DNA from: Iris pallida
Lineage: Eukaryota > Streptophyta > Magnoliopsida > Asparagales > Iridaceae
Length of the DNA stretch: 64,000 bases
Direction: 5' to 3'
Assembly: GCA_029216955.1 (NCBI GenBank)
Contig: JANAVB010012165.1
Location: 1-64,000 of the forward strand
Both the position numbers and the translations under genes were made by a program. Below, piece by piece: positions 47,251 through 59,200 of this stretch (position 1 is the stretch's first letter; every line of letters starts with the position of its first letter). The notes below the pieces were generated by a model. That model worked only from the letters and a program-made list of their open reading frames with translations. It made no database searches and was not told the DNA's origin.

Positions 47251-49384
47251 ATGGCACTCCTAGTCCTACTCCTCTTGCCGGCACTCGTCGCCCTACTGCT
47301 GGTATATATATTTTAGTTTAGTTTTATATTTATTTATACTTTTATATTATTAATTATGTTTATGTGTTCTATTTACAGGGCATGGTTACGAGCACTCGTG
47401 CTGGTGGTGCTGGCCGTGGTCGTGGTGGTGGTGGTGGTCGTGGGCGTGGGCGTGGTGGTAGTGGTCGTGGTCGCCAGACGTCTTCCCCGGATGTGACCTC
47501 CGATCCCGACCTGGAGAGCCCGGGCATAAACTCTTCCTGCCGTCAATCTATCTCGGTGCCACCGTCATCTTCGTCGAGGCCTGCGACTCCATCCGCTAGC
47601 GGATCCGTTCCTCCATCCGCTAGCGGATCCGTTCCGCCACCGGATGCACCAGCGAATGCATCAGCAGATGCAGCAGCGGACCCAACAGTTACTGCACGGT
47701 GGGCCCCGGATACCCCCAGATTCAGTTTTATCCTGTTACTGTAGAGCACATGCGCGGACCCTCGGATCCTCCGACACTACCAGAGAGGCCGACGGGCGAG
47801 TTCCGACGAGAGATATGGCCCGCGGGTGAATCGTAAGTAAATTTAAGTTAATTTATTAAATTTGTTTCATTTATTCAAGTCAATAATCCAGTCGTTGCTT
47901 TTTTATAGATTTTTCTCGTGGGATGTTATCCGGAGTCTATGGTGCATTCTCCGGGAAAACTACCATGGCGCCTACCTCAAATTTTCTGAGGTGTCTTAGG
48001 ACAGGCAGTACATCTGGCTCGTCGAGATGAGGGTATATATATTTTGGTTAATTATTAATTATTCTTTAATTTATTAATTTTTTAATTATGTGATATTTGA
48101 ATTTGTGTGTCAGAGGACGTTCTGGTGGCCCCTCCATCGCGAGGAGGTGATCCGCAAGACCTACAAAGCCGCCGCTGGGAAGAAGATACGGGATGCGGTG
48201 TATGACCTTCGTACGGCGCATACGAAGAAGGACTGGATCCGGGCGGAGTACTATGTGCAGATGTTGGAAAAGATGGATACTCCTCAATACAAGGAAAAAT
48301 CAGAGAAAGCCAAGGCGAATAGACAGGCCGCGGGTCTGTATACGGGGATCAAGGCCCCACGCACGGACGCGTGCAGATTTGGTGAGATACCGCAAATTCA
48401 TTCCACTATTTAATTCAGTACTATTAATATATGAAGTTAATTAAATTCTACGTATGCAGGCCCAACAGACAGTGAAGAAGGGGAGAGAGGCGGAGGCGGT
48501 CACCGCTCACGACGTATTCGTGCATACGCATAAGAGACGGAAGGACGGGAGCTTCGTCGACGCGAGGGCCCAGGGGACTGATGTAAGTACTTACGTTCAT
48601 GATTATAACTATAACTTAGAGAAACATAGGATTATAACTGTAACTTAATTAGGTAAAATTAGGATTAAAACTATTACTTAGGGAAACATAGGATTTAGAT
48701 TATAACTTAGGAAAACTTATAGTATAAACACATTCATTGGATAGGCTGCGTATCGTAAGGCACTCCATCGGATTGAGCCCCCTACCGAGGATGTCGACGA
48801 AACGACGCCCACCCAGACGCCCTCTTCTATGGCCGCTCGCTACGACGACGTGTTCATAGAATCCGTTGGCGGCTTTAGGAAAGGGCGCCTGTACGGCTTA
48901 GGTTCCATGGCAGATTTTTTGCAGACGTCGACTCTGAGATATCCACCGCCTTCGCCTCCTCCCGCGCCCCCCTCCCCCCCCCCCCCCCCCCGCAGACGAT
49001 GTGAGGATGCAGCTTGCGACTCTCGCCACGGCGGTGTCGGATTTGCGGTCGATAATGCTGGGGCACTATCTGCGTCCTTCTTCTGCTCCCGATCCGTCTG
49101 CTCCTGGTCCGTCTGCTGCCGCTCCATCTACTGCTGCTGCCGGTGCTTCGGATCGACCTGGTCCTTCTTGTTTCGGACGGCTTTCTTTTGACCGCTCTTC
49201 CGAGGCCCGCCTGGTACCGGATGTTACTATCGTGGCTCTCCTTGGCATGATATCGTCAGAGCAGCTATGCTCGCTTCCAGACCACGTCTTGTCCCAAGTG
49301 CCGCCACATATGGTGGAGGGTTATATACGCAGAGCGGATGCGGCGGAGAGAGCACGAGACGATCCACCTCCTCCTTCTCAGTGA
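47251..49384 (+). pseudogene. Second CACTA gene, Transposase_24 (Ptta/En/Spm) type, multi-exon and decayed
   Basis: Probable exons: 47251-47301, 47379-47832, 47909-48032, 48114-48381, 48460-48582 and 48745-49384, with GT...AG introns. Exon 2 begins MVTSTRAGGAGRGRGG, a glycine/arginine-rich start. The family core is recognisable: QYIWLVEMR, KDWIRAEYYVQM, EKSEKAKANRQAAG, KKGREAEAVTAHDVFVHTHKRRKDGSFVDARAQGTD. A proline tract and a TLATAVSDLRS helix end it. Lesions: a frame change at about 47690, TAG in exon 3 (about 47998), and a shift at the poly-C run (about 48966-48994). The role is presumed TnpA-like (binding of subterminal repeats), by family analogy only. Confidence 0.7.
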
Positions 49385-49660
49385 TTTTGTTTATGTTTTT
49401 GGACATTTAGACATTTGGATATGTGTATATTTTAGATATTTTGTTTATGTTTGGATATTTTGCTATGTATATTGGGATAGTGTGTTGGATATTTTTTGTG
49501 TATGTTGTGATATATTGGATGTTTGGAGATATTTTGTTGGCAATATGGATATTTGTTGGATATATTAGATGTCGGATATGTTATATTTGTGTATGGTGGA
49601 TGCTGAATATGTTATATTACAGGAAATAGTCTCTTTCCTGCAATTTTTTTCAAAAATATT
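49385..49660 (+). other. T-rich 3' flank of the second CACTA gene
   Basis: Short GGATATTTTG-like units repeat in T-rich sequence. Probably the 3' UTR; no gene seen. Confidence 0.4.
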
Positions 49661-50675
49661 TCAGTTAGCGACGGATTACCGACGGGTTGCCGACGGACGT
49701 TTGCAGGTAGCGACGGATTACCGACGGGTTACCGACTGACTTTTGCAGCTAGCGACGGTTTCCCGACGGATTATTCGTCGGCCTGTTTCTGAAAAAATTT
49801 CGCGACGGAATGGCGACGGACTTCCCGCCGCTCATATTCTGGAAATATGGAGGATATCCAGAAGCATGGTGACGGATTATCCGTCGCCAAATTGCCGTTA
49901 ATCCGACGAGGTAGTGTATTTAGCGACGGCCTCGCGACAGCTTAGCGACGAACAATCTGTCGCTAATTGTATGAATACAAGATAGCGACAGTTAAGCGAC
50001 GGAATGGCGACGGATTTCCCGTCGCTCATGTTCTGGAAATATGGAAGATTTCCAGAAGGGTGGCGACGGATTATCCGTCGCCAAATAGCCGCTAATCCGA
50101 CGAGGTACTGTATTTAGCGACGGCATCGCGACAGCTTAGCGACGAACTATCCGTCGCTAATTGTATGAATATCTGATAGCGACAGCTTACCGACGGATTA
50201 TCCGTCGCTAAGCGACGGAATGGCGACGGATTTTCCGTCGCTCATGTTCTGGAAATATGGAAGATTTCCAGAAGCGTGGCGACGTATTATCCGTCGCTCC
50301 TCCGCCGCTAATCCGTCGAGGTTAGCAACGCTTTAGCGATGGATATTGCGTACCAGAAATCCTCTGATACGCGGTTAGCAACGATTTAGCGACGTATTGT
50401 CCGTCGCTAATTGTATGAATATATTAAAAATTTAAACTGTCGAAGTTGACGGGAAGCCGTCGGCTTGCCGTCACTAAAAGTTTTTATTTTGCCAACGAAA
50501 ATCCGTCGCTAATTAGTCGCAGAGCGGCGGACTAGCGACGAGCTAGTTTTAGCGACAAGATTATTCCCGACGGATTTTTTCAGCCCGTATCCGTCGAAAA
50601 TCCGTCGGTAATTTAAATTACCGACGGATTTTCGATGGATACGGGCCGTCGCCAAATCGTTGTATTTTAGTAGTG
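49660..50675. repeat. 3' subterminal region and TIR of the CACTA element
   Basis: GCGACGGAT/ATCCGTCGC in both orientations throughout, denser and longer than at the 5' end. It ends in the 15-bp TIR. Confidence 0.88.
49803..50330. repeat. Tandem repeat of about 200 bp in the CACTA 3' end
   Basis: Units start CGACGGAATGGCGACGGA at 49803, 49997 and 50213; the third is partial. Each holds TCTGGAAAT...ATTTCCAGA (9-bp arms) and a GCGACGGAT-centred palindrome. That palindrome is perfect over 23 bases in the middle unit (50061-50083). Confidence 0.85.
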
Positions 50676-50869
50676 GGTGTCGGTGGTGGTGATGGTGGTT
50701 AATGGTGGTGGTGATGATGATGATGGTGGTGATGGTGGTGATGGTGGTGGTGGTGGTGATGGCCGGGGGGGTGGTTAGGGGGGGAGCGAAGGCACGCCGG
50801 CGAGGTGACGGAGAGGGGGGGCAGCAACGGGGTGACGGGGATGGGGGGGGGGGGACAGCCACATGTGAC

Positions 50870-50894
50870 GGGGGGGGGGGGGGGGGGGGGGGGG
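50870..50894 (+). repeat. Run of 25 G
   Basis: Uninterrupted G-run in the right half of the outer TIR element; a 12-G run lies at 50843-50854. Assembly length is likely unreliable here. Confidence 0.9.
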
Positions 50895-51063
50895 ACACAC
50901 AAAAGAAGACAATGGCATTTTCGTCCAAAAATTGATCAAAGGGTTTGACCGTTCATTTTGGACGAAAACCGTCAAAAGTGGGGGGGTGTCATACATTCAT
51001 GTAAACTTGTAGGGTGCACCTGAAATAAGCATAAAATAAGTGGGGTGCCACTCAAAATTTCTC

Positions 51064-52143
51064 CTTTTTTTTTCAAATTGTACACTCGTAACATATTTTT
51101 TTCATCTTTGTTAATTTTTTCTATCTTTAGGAATGTCGAGAATTGAAGAACTATCTTTCATATTATCCTTGAGCTTAGAACATCTCTAATGCTAATGTGA
51201 TAATCTTAAAAATTGGTGTCACATGAGAACAATTATACATTTTAAAAGAAAACTTACTTTCGATTGCAAAAGTTTTGTTCAACTTTTTAGCTGATCGGAT
51301 CTTGATTTCAGAAGACAATGTAAAGGTAAATGTCTATTACTAGCCATTCAACTTCACAAATAGTATTAAATTTAATTGTCACCCTGTGGGGAAAAAATCA
51401 AAACATTTATTTTGGAAATGACTTTTGTTATATGATGTCTATTGTGATTTTTTTTTGCCACATATAATACAACACATAAACATTATCTATTTTAGACTGA
51501 CGCTTAAAAAAATGCATTTGCATTATACTTGTTAACCAATTCAGCCTTGAGTCATCACAATATGATTTAGATCCAAAATTCCATATCCACTATTAGTAAT
51601 GTTGTTGTCAGCCAATAGCAATAATAGTAGATGGAGCTAAAAATGTACGAATTTATAATAAAAATAATAAATGTAGAATATATTAGATTTGTATGAGAAA
51701 GGTATAAAATAAATTTTGAAATCCAAATAAGATGATTAAATATAGATCCAGATGCCTTTTTTTTCAAAAAAAAAAAAAAATACAAAATCTAGAATCTAAA
51801 AATTGAGACTCTAATTTGAGTTTTACTATTCTGCAATATGAGTTCTCACATTCTGAATGTAGAAATTCTAATACAACTAGAACAAAATCATTCTGAAATG
51901 TCAATTAAATTTTATTATTCTACAAAATAAGCTCATATATTAATCTAAAAATTGTTATGAACCTTCCAGCTGAGTGGAGGCTTAGGGAAGTAGAGGTATC
52001 ATTATTGAAAACCGACCCTACGTGGAGGTAGCATTATCGAAGAAAAGAACAACTTTTAATAGTCAACCTCTAGTTTATAACACAGCTTGTTGCTAACTTA
52101 TTAAATTCAATTGAAAGTATTTAATTTAGAGGCCATTAAATCC

Positions 52144-52201
<58 letters not shown>

Positions 52202-52484
52202 CAACTAAATTGGATCCCCTTGATCATTAAAAAACGTAGAAAAAGAGGTGATCCAAAAAAAAATCCAAAATAATTCTAGAATTTCTTTTAGTTCACTATA
52301 ATATAATTGTAATTGTAATATAATTAAATAAAAATAATTTTTTATTTAATTATATTACGGTTACGATTACGTAATAGTAAACCAAACGGAACACTAGTCT
52401 TGAACTCAAGATGCACGCCGCTTCTTTCTCCCTTTTGATTTGATTTGATTCGGTGCTCTATATATTGACGGACGGAGCAAGTAG
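51064..52484. other. AT-rich intergenic sequence
   Basis: No gene, RNA or element boundary recognised apart from the TA microsatellite. The lower end of this stretch is the 3' flank of the DUF4228 gene. Confidence 0.6.
52146..52199. repeat. (TA)n microsatellite
   Basis: About 26 uninterrupted TA units. Confidence 0.95.
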
Positions 52485-52991
52485 TCAACAAACACAGGTC
52501 TCTTCCGCAATCGGCTCTAGCACCGGCCGCCTCGACCGGCACGCGCTCGATCGCCGGCTAATCATCGTGAACTCGGCTGTGTCTGTGGGCTCGTCGCCGG
52601 TGCTCGACGCGGCCGCCACCGGAGTCACGGTGGAAGTGCGTCGTCTTTGCTGCCGGACAACCTTTCCGGCTGCGGCTGCGAGAAGAGGGGCCGTGTCGGC
52701 CGCGTTGACCAGCGAGCTGAGACGTTGCATGGGGAACATGATGTAGACGTTGCCCGCGGGCTCGAGGTCCTCGTCGGCGGACAGCGCGTGGAAGCCGCGG
52801 CCGACGCGGAGGGAGCGGGAGCTGACGAGGAAGTGGCCCGGGAACTCCAGCATGAGCTCGGCTGCGGAAGTGGCGGCGGCTTTGCCGATGTCGCGGATTT
52901 CCGAGCCGGGGAGTATGATTCTGGAGTGGCTGCTGCCGCTGCCAGTGGGGATGTGGTGAATCGGGAGAGTGCAAGAAATATAGTTGCCCAT
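52485..52991 (-). CDS. DUF4228 (PADRE) domain protein, single exon, 168 aa
   Basis: The protein starts MGNYISCT, with glycine 2 in an N-myristoylation context. It continues with the family layout: SRIILPGSEIRDIGKAAATSAAELMLEFPGHFLVSS, then a G(R)GFHALSADEDLEPAGNVYIMFPMQRLSSLV core and a low-complexity C-terminal third ending ETCVC. DUF4228/PADRE proteins are small plant proteins often induced by stress or pathogens; biochemical function is unsettled. Length is normal for the family. The gene is strongly GC-rich compared with its AT-rich surroundings and has no intron. A TATA box lies about 65 bases upstream. This is the only convincing intact host gene here. Confidence 0.88.
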   Translation of the reverse strand: MGNYISCTLPIHHIPTGSGSSHSRIILPGSEIRDIGKAAATSAAELMLEFPGHFLVSSRSLRVGRGFHALSADEDLEPAGNVYIMFPMQRLSSLVNAADTAPLLAAAAGKVVRQQRRRTSTVTPVAAASSTGDEPTDTAEFTMISRRSSACRSRRPVLEPIAEETCVC

Positions 52992-53055
52992 TCTGTTATT
53001 CTATAACCGAGATTTGGTTTGGATTGGTTTTGGGAGTTAGGAGAGACTCGTCTCG

Positions 53056-53065
53056 AATATATAAA
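53056..53065 (-). promoter_or_regulatory. TATA box of the DUF4228 gene
   Basis: TTTATATATT on the minus strand, about 65 bases before the ATG, predicting a leader of roughly 35 bases. Confidence 0.65.
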
Positions 53066-53311
53066 GGGGAGAGGGAGGGGGAGAAGAGGAAGGTTCGAAG
53101 AGAGTGGTGATTGCAGGCTGTGTTGCGTGTGGGAACCACCTGACCCGACCATGACATGGGGGAGTGGAAAACCAGTTGTTATTCTGTGTGCCTTGTACGC
53201 TGTTAGTGACTCGAGCATACCCTCAAGAGGCTTCCGCTAATAATAGGTGGATTTGTTGAAAATTAATTACAAGACATAACATAAGATAATGCTTTTGTCG
53301 TTCACTACTTT

Positions 53312-53602
53312 CAGGGCCGACTCTGAGCAATTGGAGATCCGAGACAAAATTTTCTAAATAGACCCCATACATAATGTAAAAAAAAATATAAATAAAATAA
53401 AAATTTGTTGTATTCAAGATTTAAACCAATGACCTCTTTAATACAAGTCTAGTATTGTAACAACAACACCACAATATTTTTTATTTAAAAAAAGGCACAT
53501 GATACATACTAGTTCTATTATAGACAGTTTCATGTTGGTGTCCCCTTTTATCAGGGGGCCCTGGACCGTCGTCCGTCCTGCCCTGGACCAGGGCCGCCCC
53601 TG
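53312..53602. mobile_element. hAT-like MITE, 291 bp
   Basis: The ends are CAGGGCCGACTCTG and, inverted, CAGGGGCGGCCCTG, typical of hAT elements. The flanking 8-mers ACTACTTT (53304-53311) and ACGACATT (53603-53610) match at 6 of 8 positions, the hAT duplication length. No transposase. It lies about 320 bases upstream of the DUF4228 start codon. Confidence 0.7.
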
Positions 53603-54838
53603 ACGACATTGCACAATCCTTCGTAGGTTTTTTTTGTTGGTAAATTTTAATTAGATGGCATTCAAGGGGTTATATGGCCAAGGTTATTGGAGAGAGTATT
53701 GTTTAACTCGAGTCCATGGGAGATGCACGAGTAATGACAACCACAAGTCCAAGAACAACACGAAACATGAATATTGCTCAACGATCTCTAAACTTGTCAA
53801 CATCCCGAATGTTTCGACGACAAATTAGACATGAGGATACATGTCCGAATATGAAGGCACAAGTAACCGTGTCCTGGGGTGAAGACCATATCAAAAGATC
53901 CAACAAAGTATCATACTATCCCAATAAGCATTCAATAATCGTTATAGGGTAACCACCGATTTATCGTCTAATTAATCGGTCAATCGCATTGAGCCTAACT
54001 CGGAAGCCCAGTATCAATTAACAAGCTAACATAACAAAACCATAATAAAAATACATGTATTTAGCGACGAACGAATTGTTATTCCCGAGGCATAATTTTT
54101 GATGAAAAACAGAGAATCGAAACAGTTGTCAAAATAGCAACAACGTTTCGTAGCAACACTTCAAAGATTGTGGACTACAGAGATCCTTGGAGGATTCTGG
54201 TTAACGAAAATCTAAAGAGATTTCGTAACAACAGCAAACGAATGTAGAGCTTCTTTTAGGAAAGTACAAATCGAGTTGCTAGCAGCAGCAGCGATGAAAG
54301 CCCACAAGAAGTTTCTGATTAGATCAGAGAAGAAGAAGAGAAGGAAAGAAGAAAGAGAAATACAGCTTTGCTAGGGTGATCAGATCATCGTTGCTCAAAG
54401 CAAGATTCGCCTATATACGATCCGCTTTCAGGAACCAGTAAGTTCTAAAGAACTTCTGGAACGCTCGTCAGTCAATATTTTGAGACTTGAACGGGCTTCC
54501 TGAAATTTATGGACTCCCTTAACTCTCTTCTTGGTGCATCTTTCAAAGGAGGCCAAGGGGCTCTCTTTATAGAGTGGAGTGAGACTTCACCTCTTCTCCT
54601 ATCCGATGTGGGACTAAAATACCAATACTCAAAAATAGAGTTTGATATTTTAGATCATCCCACAATCAGCATAGAAGTGTGTCAGTCCACGCCTACCCTT
54701 CGAATACTCTCGTGCATGCACGAGACATCCTAGAGTCCGTATCCGAGTCCGAGTCTGCATAACAAAAATTAACTTAATTATATTTTTGTTGGAATTAATC
54801 ATTTTTTTCTTGGAAAATACTCCCACATTGAAGTAACG
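53603..54838. other. Unassigned sequence, possible LTR remnant
   Basis: No gene supported. TCCGATGTGGGACTA with a following ACCAATA (about 54602-54630) recurs right of E3 at about 62982, suggesting both flanks belong to one older Copia-like LTR. The 78-codon ORF at 53716 has no recognisable motif. Confidence 0.35.
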
Positions 54839-56243
54839 TGTAGGCAACTCTAGAGGGGGTGAATAGAGTTTGTGTCGATAAACACCAAATAAAAATTAAC
54901 TCTATATCACCTCCACAAAACAACTATCAAGATAGTAAATAAATAAGAGAAAAATGCGGAAGTAAATAAAGATCAGAAAAGCATATGCAAATACAGCAGT
55001 TTTAACCTGGTTTTTCTCGTGGAGGACTAGTCCAGGCCTGAGAACTCTAGCTCAGGATTGAAATCCACTATTTGTGAAATAGTGTACAACCACGTGCCTT
55101 TACTCAGAAGAGTACGCCAACTTCTTACAGATTCGCAGCTGGCGAAACTTGAAATTGTCCAAGCGACTTTTCTTTTCAACTCTTGCACAAAAACTTCTAG
55201 CTGAATCGCACTTGAGCACCTTGGGACTTAGAAAATTTTGTGGCTAGTAGATTGGAAGAGTAAGGCTTAGGTAGTATAAGGCTTTGATAATTGAGAGTGA
55301 GAGATAAAAAGATGACAAAGAGATGAATGAAAATGGTTGAAATCATGCCCTATATATACTAGTCTGGAAGGCAGAATTCGGCCAGAATTTTGTCCTCAAA
55401 ATTCAAAAATATGGTCTTTATACCAGCTAGCAATTGGTAACCCTAAAAATCAGTTCCTGAAAATCAGGGGACAGAGTTCGGCCCGAACTCTGTGTGGGGG
55501 CCGAGTTCGGCCCAAACTCTGCCTCCTAGGTTGCAGAATGGCCTTTGGGCCTATGGGCTTTGTTTGGCTTGGTGGATCTTGGGCTTTGGTTCAGGAATTA
55601 GTTTATTTGTATGGTAGAGCTTGGAGAGATATGTCTAGGGGTTGAGATGACTTAGTACGACTCAACGTACATATTCTCCTAGACTCAATAAATTGAAGAT
55701 TACAGACTTGGAACAAGTAGGAAAACCAAGAGCCCTTTGATGACGCCTTTTTTCTGATATTTGAGCAGTCCTGAAGACGTCTTTTTCCTTGACAGCAGTC
55801 GTCCAAAGATAAACAGATCTGGAAATCTGAATACCTTTCGGGGGCTTCGCCCCCGAACCACCGACGGAGGGGCGCTACCCCCTCGACCCCTGTCCGCTGA
55901 TCGGGCAGCGAAACCGCTGATGCGAGGCCCCGGATAGGTCGCTAGGCATTTCGGAGAAATCTCTTTGTATGACGCCGTCTTTTGTCCATCATTAATTCTT
56001 CATTGCCTATGTCCTGCTTTAATCATGTTTGATCATGCTTACTGCATGTCTACAAATACATGTTAGGCCAGCAAAATATGTTACAGTACGATACAAGCAT
56101 AGCAATATAATATAGGACAATTAGGACAATGCTAAGTTTAAGTAGCAACATGATAGTGAGTATATGAATATTAGTGACATCATTATGTTAAAACTTAACT
56201 GATTAGCCATATTCAAAAACACGATGTAATTATTGGGCCAACA
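54839..56243 (-). repeat. 3' LTR of E3
   Basis: Nearly identical to the right-hand copy. It contains a perfect GC hairpin at 55837-55857. Confidence 0.93.
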
Positions 56244-56260
56244 ATCTTCTCCTTTTTTAT
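56244..56260 (-). other. Polypurine tract of E3
   Basis: AAAAAAGGAGAAGA on the minus strand directly before the 3' LTR. Confidence 0.75.
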
Positions 56261-59200
56261 TATGGCAAATAGGTTAAGTTTAAGACAAATACGATAGATG
56301 CATGTGTCACTAATAAACACATATTACGAGAAGATTGTGTGCTAACTTAACTTATTTCTTCCCCTTTGACATGATCAAAAAATAAGCTCCCACGTAATAA
56401 GAGATAAAATGAACTCAAGCATATGGAGGTAGGCATAGATAATCATGATCAAGATATACTAAATGAAGAACAGTGGGAGAAGTGTGTAAAGACAAGTATA
56501 GAAACTACATACCCAATGTAGAGTGCCAAATAGAAAATAGCTTGTAAAAACACAAATAGTTGGTAAAACTAAAAGAATTTGAAAATAATCAATAGATAGT
56601 TTACCAACATAAAATCCAAGAAAGACATCCAAAAACATAGTTTGATATGAAACATTGCTCTAGTTTTGGAAGGAAAAAAAATTATAATCAAAAACCATGG
56701 GGATTAGATAATTGTAAATAATAGATATCAAAGAAGAAAGATACCAATTGAAATATTGAAATAGACAAACTTGATATCAATTGAAATATATAAACTTGAA
56801 ACATTGACCAATGAAACTATAATAGTCACAATTGTCCACAGATAAATAGTGAAACAAAATAAAGGAATGATCGATGTAAAATAGAGCAATTGATATAAAA
56901 TGATCTCATTATTTGCAAATCTATTTGCTTATCCAAAATTCATACATTTGAACTCAATTACCTTATCATGCTATATGAATACCTTTTAGATAAACATGAA
57001 GGTAAAGGAGAAAAAATGATTAAGAAAGAGAAATTTAGTCGACGTAAATGCTCCCCCTCAAACTATTACCAATATAGATAAAATCATGAATTTTGGGTAA
57101 GTCCCCAACAAGGAAAGTCAAATTAAACATACAAAAAAAGCCAAATCAAAGAAAGCACAATAGTCATCAAGATAAAATACGAAAGTAAATATTAACGAGA
57201 TGACCCATATAAAAGAGAGATAATATGATGAAAACAATTGTATATACTCTCATAAACCTTTCACAAAATATCAGTATTCTAATAATAAAAAAATAGGTCA
57301 ATGATGAACTACGTATACGACATATTAAAGGGTATAAATGAATTGAACCAATTTATTTGCTCTCCCTTAAAATATACGTATCTAGTTCCAAAGCACTTAT
57401 AGCAAAAAATGATAACTTCAAGATCTAGGGGTAAATCAACTATTGATTTCTCCCCCTTGCTCAATGCTATAAAAACGTCTATAAAATGATAACTTATGAC
57501 ATAAAAATGATATAAGGCTATAAAAATGTCATAGAACAAAAAATATCATCTTTAGTCAAGAAGATATATCTAATAATAGTTACTAAAGATGAGAAATCAA
57601 AAGAATGTTTCAATTTAGCATATGTAATCAAAAGACGACATACACTAACCTATATAGAAGAATATCATATTGAAATATGATAGATCAGTGCATGTTACCT
57701 TTTGAGAAAAATGTCATCATGAAATGAAGAAAGTCAATTAAATCAATCATGATGAAAGTCAAAATATAGCTCAAAAAAAATAAAACACAAATATCATGTC
57801 CATGATTATCTAATTAAGAAATGATCAACCAATTTATTGCTTTGCATGGACTATATATGTTTTACCACATATGTACCCATCAACAGGTAATAATCCAACA
57901 TTGCTAATACTAAATGAGAAACCAATGAAGTTCAAATAGCAAAGAGCATATGTGATAATTCATGAGTAGTCAAAGTAGAGTAATAAATTAACTTGATAAC
58001 CATATAATTAGATAATATAGGACTACTCAATCATTAGGATCATTCATAAGGTAAACCATTAAATAATTACGATCCGTCATAAATTCCATCTAAAAACCAT
58101 ATAAACAAACCAATGGAAAATATAGAAAAGAGTCAATCTTATTTAAATGATTGCAAATTTATTCCAAAGAAATGATAATACAATAAAATCATGACTCAAA
58201 AGATGAGAGAAATTTAAGAGATGCTTTCCAATGACTAGTATGGAAGGAAGTTAAAGCGATGAATCACAAACCTTAATGGAAACATGATTAAATAAAAAAA
58301 ATTGTCAAACTAATTTTAGAGACCAAACATATGTATCTAAAATAGAATACAAATCTTATCAAGAAAATTCATAAATCTTGTTTTTGTAAACTAGCATATC
58401 ACATATAGATCAAAATTCAAGAAGATAGCTAGATGAGTGAAAGTGAACAAAAATTATGTAGCTTAATTAATACATCGTAAATAAGCAAGCTACATAACTA
58501 ATTAAGATTAATAAGGTAGGCCATTAACAGGATAAATGTGCTCATTAAATCTTAAGTCATTAACACTAAAGATACATGCTTAAGCATAGAGTTCACAATA
58601 AGGACAATATATTTTGAATGATCAAAATGATTTATATACTCTTTGTTAAGCAAGGATGAGAGTATAAGATAGCAAGTAAATGAATTAGACTCTCATCAAG
58701 TAAAGGACAAAAGAGATGTTCATGAAAACACAATAGAGCAAATCTTTTTGTCAAATATTGATATTAACCCAAGATAATGAAATAATAGATTGATCTAGAG
58801 AATGCAAAATTATAACCATTATGAAAGTGTATTCTCTAGAAATGGAAAATCTCAACGTAAAAGTTCAACCCATAGTAGCTAAAGATATGAGAAGTATGAT
58901 ATATCAATTACATGTATTCTTATGTGCTACAAAACATCATTGGACAATAATAATAAAATATTTATAGCTCAAATATAAGGCTAGATATGATGAAGTATTC
59001 TGGAACTTAGGGGTGGATCCAGAACTAGATAATGGTTGCAAGTAGACCTTAATAAATCTTAAGTCTATAAAGTGTTGATCACTTTGGGTTAGCTGTAGGG
59101 GCCTGTTCCCAGCTAGCGGTAGTCCGAAGACTAGTGCACCGTATCGTTTCAGGCTATTTACACCTGTATGACAGAAGGATCCTTTCGGCTTATTTCCAAA

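Larger units (their letters stand above)
4644..50675 (+). mobile_element. CACTA (En/Spm) transposon, 46 kb with nested insertions, about 7.5 kb by itself
   Basis: The element starts CACTACTAAAATACA and ends TGTATTTTAGTAGTG, a perfect 15-bp inverted repeat that continues imperfectly into TTTGGCGACGG. The 3-bp target GGT is duplicated exactly (4641-4643 and 50676-50678), as expected for CACTA elements. Subterminal arrays of GCGACGGAT in both orientations occupy both ends. Inside are a decayed transposase gene and a second decayed Transposase_24-type gene. A solo LTR and a nested pair of Tat elements account for about 38.5 kb of the length. The ends could still be acted on by a transposase supplied elsewhere, but the size makes mobility doubtful. 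Confidence 0.93.
4226..51063. mobile_element. Outer TIR element split by the CACTA transposon
   Basis: The left end (GAGAAATTTTGAGTGGCACC and onward) is the inverse of the right end (51063 leftwards). The match covers roughly the outer 150 bases, including the ACTTTTGACGG and GGACAAAAAT blocks. With the CACTA and one GGT removed, the element is about 0.8 kb. Its core is GC-rich (CCACCACCATCATC simple repeats on the left, GGTGGTGATGG on the right). Both flanks are T-runs (4218-4225 and 51065-51073), so a target duplication is compatible but cannot be proved. Probably another non-autonomous Mutator-like element. Confidence 0.7.

Noticed and set aside
50509..50996. ORFs rich in P and H at the right CACTA junction
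   Set aside because: They span the TIR and the GGTGGTGATG simple repeat plus G-runs.
52558..53218. Alternative ORFs overlapping the DUF4228 gene
   Set aside because: Other frames of a GC-rich gene; only the frame starting MGNYISC shows family motifs and a TATA box.
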